NCBI RefSeq assembly: GCF_020520425.1
Contig: NC_079489.1
Coordinates: 16,206,001-16,270,000, forward strand
DNA from: Spinacia oleracea
Taxonomy: Eukaryota > Streptophyta > Magnoliopsida > Caryophyllales > Amaranthaceae
DNA: 64,000 nt
Direction of reading: 5' to 3'
Shown here: positions 59,877 through 64,000 of the stretch, in pieces
Position numbering within the stretch: the first letter of the stretch is position 1
Layout of the letters: every line of letters begins with the position of its first letter
Notes under the pieces: model-generated
What the model was told of the DNA's origin: nothing
Databases searched by the model: none
The model's input: the letters and a program-made list of their open reading frames with translations, nothing else
Made by a program: the position numbers and the translations under genes

Positions 59877-60418
59877 ATGCTGCTTTACAAGCCTTAACAG
59901 GAAGATGGGGGAATTACTTGAGATCCTTGTGGCAACAGCTGGGAAGGACTACCTGTAGAAATTCTCGTATTGTTGGCATGTAAGTTGCACCCTGTACTTT
60001 CCAGATTGAGTCTCCATACAACATTGTTCAACTGTGGATAACTAAAAATTTGGCGATTGATATGTTTCAGAACATTGGCAACTATGGATTTGATTGGTCA
60101 GTTGTCTGGAGACTTGCAACTTTGTCAGAACTCCGAATTCTGTAGGTTTTCATATTCCACTTACCTGATATACATAATTATTCAAGTTTTATGCTATGAT
60201 GGCAGTGAAAGTTTTAATAGCTATGTTTTAGATGTGTGGATTATTGTAAATCATCAGGCTTTCATATTCCTGATGTTCAATGTAGCAGGATAAATTATTT
60301 ATTATGCTGAGATTCTCATTCACCTGTCCAATTGATTCAGGGATCCTATAACCAAAGGCTATGTAGGTCCTCTACCTCCAAGTATCGGGCCTGCAAGTAT
60401 CAGGCTTACAAACTTGTG
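59877..60418 (+). pseudogene. Captured fragment of an LRR receptor-like kinase gene (subfamily VIII-1 type)
   Basis: Three exon pieces with matching splice sites. 59877-59979 gives DAALQALTGRWGNYLRSLWQ...CRNSRIVG, the LRRNT-like start of the ectodomain. 60071-60140 gives ITLATMDLIGQLSGDL, then continues as LSELRIL only after a one-base slip. 60341-60418 gives DPITKGYVGPLPPSIG...LTNL, then a TGA. Donors GTAAGT and GTAGGT and acceptors TTTCAG and ATTCAG keep phase. The sequence resembles Arabidopsis At5g49760-like/HPCA1-group kinases (typical ...LDLSYN..LSGPLPP.IG). The transmembrane and kinase parts are absent. Genomic capture with introns; not functional. Confidence 0.8.
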
Positions 60419-60819
60419 AGAAGCTTAGATATTTCTCTTATAATGTCAACATTCAAACCTTTTGTACTGCTTTTTCTTAACTACTAACTTTGTAATGTTA
60501 ACAACTGGCAAGGCTTACAAACTACTAACATTCAAACCCATTTCTTCCTGCATTTGTGATTTCACAAAATTCACACATGACTTTTGATTGCCCTATCACA
60601 TTGGTGTCTTAGTGTTCTCGCCAATCGGAAATGCTTGAATGTGGCTATTACGTCATGAAGTACATGTGTTAAATAGTTTTACTTGGATTACAAAGTATTG
60701 GTAATCTGGAAGAGGTACGTGTATTTTTTTGTTATTATAGCTTTATTGATCATTTTTTACTACGCGTTAGCTTTTATCAAAACTTACTAATAATAATAAA
60801 TTATTTTGTTGAAGTATAG

Positions 60820-60906
60820 ATATTTTCTCCAATCTCGTACACTCAAGAAGAGATCGATGATGTTCGAAAAAAATGGAGCAGATATTTTATTAGTAGTTGT
60901 TTGTAG
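60820..60906 (+). pseudogene. Probable C-terminal tail of a CACTA Ulp1-like protease
   Basis: After an acceptor-like AAGTATAG, the frame reads IFSPISYTQEEIDDVRKKWS RYFISSCL-stop. The (Y/L)xxEEIDxVRxxWxxF pattern is common at the end of the Ulp1-like peptidase frame of plant CACTA elements. The piece is only 28 codons, so the assignment is tentative; it would be the sole remnant of an autonomous ancestor. Confidence 0.4.
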
Positions 60907-62133
60907 TCATTTTCTAGTTTTCAGAGATAGAAAACTATAACAAGTTGTAGGTTAATTTTTTGGAATACATTATTTATAGTTGTTGAACCAAATTTCTTGT
61001 TTGAATTAATACAAATTCTTTTTACAATTTTGCAATTCTCTTTTTATGTATTTTGTGAATTTATTATTTATTTTATTATGTACGTAGAAAAAATTTAAAT
61101 TAGCGAGAACTGGAAAATAAAAAACTAAAAACATAAAACACGCTTTAGGTGTCGCCTCCTGTAATTACATGCGACTCTTAATGGTTAATTAATATTTTTG
61201 TAAAAATAAAAGAATATTTTCCGTGTTGCTCTTTGATATAATAGGCCACTCAAATGGGTAAAAAGGTTTAAAAATAATTGGGAAAATACTTTTCGTGTCG
61301 CCTGTAACCTTAAGAGGCGACTCTAAATGTAATTACTTTAATAAATATAATTGTGAAAAACATCTTTCGTGTCGCCTCTTAGTATGTTAGGCGACTCGAT
61401 TATTAAAAAAATTAATAAAAATGTCCAGAAAATATTTTTTCGTGTCGCCTATAAACTTTATAGGCGACTCGCATAATTAAAATGTTTATAAAAATAATTA
61501 TGGAAAATATTTTCCGTGTCGCCTATAGAGATTAGAGGCGACATTAAAGGTTAATTAATTCGTTTAAAATAATTAAAAAGTACCTTTCGTGTCACCTCTT
61601 AGTATAATAGGCGACTCGGAATGATTAATTAATAAATTAATTTTTTTGAAAAATATATCTTTAGTGTCGCCTCTTCCATAACATGCGACATGTATAATAA
61701 TATTCGTGTCGCCTCAAAGGGGCGACTCCAAAACACCAAAAAGTTTTAGAGTCCCTAACTTCAGAGTCGCACCACAGGCGACACTAAAGGCAATTTAGAG
61801 GCGACTCGCAAAGGTGTTTTTGTAGTAGTGAGTAGTCTGAAATTTGTTAAAAAATGATAAATTCAAAACGTTTCATGAAGTTAATGTGGTAAACGTGTAA
61901 CTTAAAAGGCGGTAAATATCAAAAAAATCATATATGTTTTGCGAAGAGGACATTGATGTTTACTGGCTCCCTCATTTCCCTTTCTTGTTATTGTTTGCAA
62001 GTCTTGTGTTGTCACTTACATTGAGCTGATTATTTCCCCCTTTTGTATCCCTCTGTAGTTTGGTCTAGTTTTAGTTGATCTTGAACTCTTGTTGGATCTG
62101 ATTTGGATTTTGGAGACCCAATCCGTGGACTAT

Positions 62134-62364
62134 GGACCATGGTGCACATAGAGCATGGTGCACCATGTGCACTAAAAGAACACATGTGCATAAACAAAAG
62201 AACATGACACTACGACAAAAGAACATGCAATATAATGTTTTACTTTTTTGTTATAAAAAATCACAATTTATTAAAAATATAAAAAAATATATGTCCATGT
62301 TCTTTTTACGTAACCAGATGTTCTTTTAATTATATACTAATGTTCTTAAGGTGCACCATGGTCC
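62134..62364. mobile_element. Small MITE with GGACCATGGTGCAC ends
   Basis: GGACCATGGTGCAC at 62134 and its reverse complement GTGCACCATGGTCC ending at 62364 bound an AT-rich interior that contains several GAACAT/ATGTTC words. No protein; class unknown and target duplication not evident. Confidence 0.6.
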
Positions 62365-62930
62365 ACCTTCTAAATTGCGCATTTCTTATAATCTATGTCG
62401 GAAACTCGGAGTTTGGAATTGTGGATTAGATCTAGATGAAGGGGAAAGTTATGTAGATAGGGAAGGGGTTTATTAATTAGGGAAGGAGGGAGGAGGAGAT
62501 ATGGTGTGGTTATTATCGCTTGGTGGCGGCTGGCAAGTCGGCAGGGCAGCTGGCGGCGCGGCAGACATGGGTGGAAGAGGAGATATGGTGTTGTTATTGT
62601 TGGATATCTTGATTTTTGGGTGGGTTAGTGGGACAATGGGTGGGTTAATTAGGTTTGTTAATGGGTGGGTTAATTAGGTTTGTTAATGGGTGGGTTGATT
62701 AGGGGTATTAATTAGGGATTAGCTAGGTCAATTAGACGTTAATTGGTTGATTATAGGTTTGATGACGTCATTAAAGATAATTGGTACATTAAGTTTGAAA
62801 TAGGGGTATTTGGTACATTAAGTATTGAAATAGGGGTATTTTATGAATTTCTGAAAAGTCGAGGGGCATTTGGTGAATTACGCCAAAACTCGAGGGTGTT
62901 TCATAAAACATCCGAATTTAAATAGATAGA
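62365..62930. repeat. Non-coding stretch with short tandem repeats
   Basis: A 24-bp unit TTAATGGGTGGGTTAATTAG is repeated about three times at 62632-62703, and a 30-bp duplication (TTTGAAATAGGGGTATTTGG type) lies at 62785-62845. The GC-rich GGCTGGCAAGTCGGCAGGGC segment near 62525 has no recognisable coding meaning. Confidence 0.6.
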
Positions 62931-63035
62931 GCCTAGAGGGACTTATTCTTTGAGGCCTTATTTGAGTGATATTGGACTTGAGTGAGTCTTATTTAGCTTT
63001 TCGACTAAAATGGTATGCCCATTTTAGCACCCAGA
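62930..63035 (-). mobile_element. Diverged LTR remnant related to the element at 24452-29122
   Basis: TTTGAGGCCTTATTTGAGTG, ATTGGACTTGAGTGAGTCTTA and AAAATGGTATGCCCATTTTA, in that order, align with the last 100 bp of the 335-bp LTR at 24690-24786. It ends CACCCAGACA where the LTR ends CACCCCAACA. Only this part was found, so it is an old solo or truncated LTR. Confidence 0.65.
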
Positions 63036-64000
63036 CACTCCGTAAAAATTTGGAAGAGATAGGGAGTTAGGGACTACGAGCTCAGGCCTCAGGGAGTACT
63101 CCGTAATATACAACGGTAATCGTTACAAATCGATGCTCAAAGCTAAGTTTGTTGCAAGAGTAATCAAATTAAGAAGTACAAAATATAAATTTGCTACGGT
63201 TATAAGTGTGAGTAGTTTTGTTAGTTACTTCGTATTACTTTGTCAATAAGCTAATTTTCTTCAAAGAGTGTGTATGATTGCTCGATGTTGATAGTGCTGT
63301 CAAAAAGTAACCCGATTTTACCAACATCTGACAAAGATCAACCGTAAATGCACATTATAGTTTTGGGCTACATTAATTGCACATTATTTTGGGTCAAACA
63401 GGCCATATTTTCAATGATATTAAGCCGGCCCAAAAATGAGATCAACCGTAAATCTTAACAATTTATGTCACTGGAATTACTTGTTACTTTTGTTAGTAGT
63501 TTGTTAAGTTAATAACTAACTTGAACAAAAAAAGTTTAAGCTCATGTGTTTAAATCCCGTTGGAGCTCGAAAAAAAGTCTAACATTTTAAAGTTCCTTTA
63601 ATATCTTTCTGTGGGGGTTGGGGGGTAGGGACAAGATCCATATCTTTTAGTTGAAATTAAAGTTTTCATTCTATTCGTAACTTTTTATTTTAGAAAAATT
63701 GGTAAGAACATGAATTAAATTGAATGAAGGTGTGAAATTTTGTTTTAAAGGTAATTTAAGACTCGTTCATTTTATCAAGCTCGATTCAAATTCGTTCGAG
63801 TTTAAGCTCGAGCTCAAAGTGCACACGAGCAAGTTCGTGAACAAATTAAATTTTGAACAAAATAAATATTTAATGAGACAAACTCGAATAATAACTTTTA
63901 AAGCTCGTTCAAGCTCGAATTAGTTTAAATACTAACAATCTAAGCGCAATTCGCCTCGACTTGTTTTTAGGCCCTTGTTGCGGAGTATTTGAAAGGGAGG
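63036..64000. other. Non-coding end of the window
   Basis: AT-rich. 63770-63960 contains AAGCTCGAGCTC / AAGCTCGTTCAAGCTCG words that resemble subterminal repeats of a DNA MITE, but no terminal pair is visible before the window ends. No gene recognised. Confidence 0.45.

Larger units (their letters stand above)
56249..61830 (+). mobile_element. Non-autonomous CACTA element carrying host gene fragments
   Basis: Inverted ends CACTACTACAAAAACACCTT (56249) and the complement ending GTAGTAGTG (61830), with the 3-bp target duplication AGT on both sides (56246-56248 and 61831-61833). Subterminal regions (about 56280-56700 and 61140-61810) are dense in GTGTCGCCT / AGGCGAC words in both orientations, the usual transposase-binding arrays. 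No transposase is encoded. The interior holds exon-intron pieces of two host genes (SEH1-like, LRR receptor kinase), a probable relic of the CACTA-type Ulp1-like protein tail (60820-60906), and unassigned segments. Orientation given by the captured exons and the Ulp1-like tail. Confidence 0.92.

Overview
This window looks like plant nuclear DNA from a eudicot. It carries an intron-free plant-type 60S ribosomal protein gene with a telo-box/site II promoter, a BAHD acyltransferase gene with one intron, cytosolic sulfotransferase relics, and a dense set of plant transposons (Sirevirus-type and other copia elements, CACTA, MULE, hAT, Helitron, SINE). The style of the repeats would fit Caryophyllales, but that is only an impression. 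No prokaryotic or organellar gene was seen.

Layout. 1-840: promoter and gene of ribosomal protein eL27. 0.84-3.2 kb: intergenic. 3.2-6.3 kb: a long palindrome whose right arm was hit by a gene-fragment-carrying MULE and by a small Helitron. 6.6-8.6 kb: small inverted-repeat elements, a LINE endonuclease scrap and a SINE with a 17-bp target duplication. 8.7-9.5 kb: broken sulfotransferase. 9.6-14.8 kb: a hAT MITE, then a 4.35-kb terminal-inverted-repeat element that holds a 124-bp tandem array and a solo LTR. 15.2-21.7 kb: a nested inverted-repeat/hAT pair, then a nearly complete non-LTR retrotransposon with a C-terminal restriction-like endonuclease, followed by three more 3' fragments of the same kind, all separated by (ATT)n tracts. 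21.9-24.3 kb: the BAHD gene (minus strand), with a MITE and a solo LTR in its intron. 24.45-29.12 kb and 31.07-38.15 kb: two LTR elements without gag-pol, filled with tandem repeats and sharing one primer-binding sequence. 39.3-39.8 kb: a second sulfotransferase relic with the opposite part of the protein missing. 40.1-49.8 kb: a young, whole-looking Sirevirus-type copia element. 50.1-56.1 kb: an older broken copia element with a hAT insertion. 56.25-61.83 kb: a CACTA element carrying pieces of two host genes (nucleoporin SEH1 and an LRR receptor kinase). 61.8-64 kb: a small MITE, tandem repeats and an LTR relic.

Only eL27 and the BAHD acyltransferase look like working host genes. They belong to unrelated processes (translation; specialised metabolism). 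The two sulfotransferase fragments, plus a third stretch that resembles only the sulfotransferase 3' flank, suggest that a small sulfotransferase cluster was broken up by transposons. The most unusual content lies in the transposons: the (ATT)n-associated non-LTR series, the gene-capturing CACTA and MULE, and tRNA-like A/B-box modules found inside four otherwise unrelated DNA elements.
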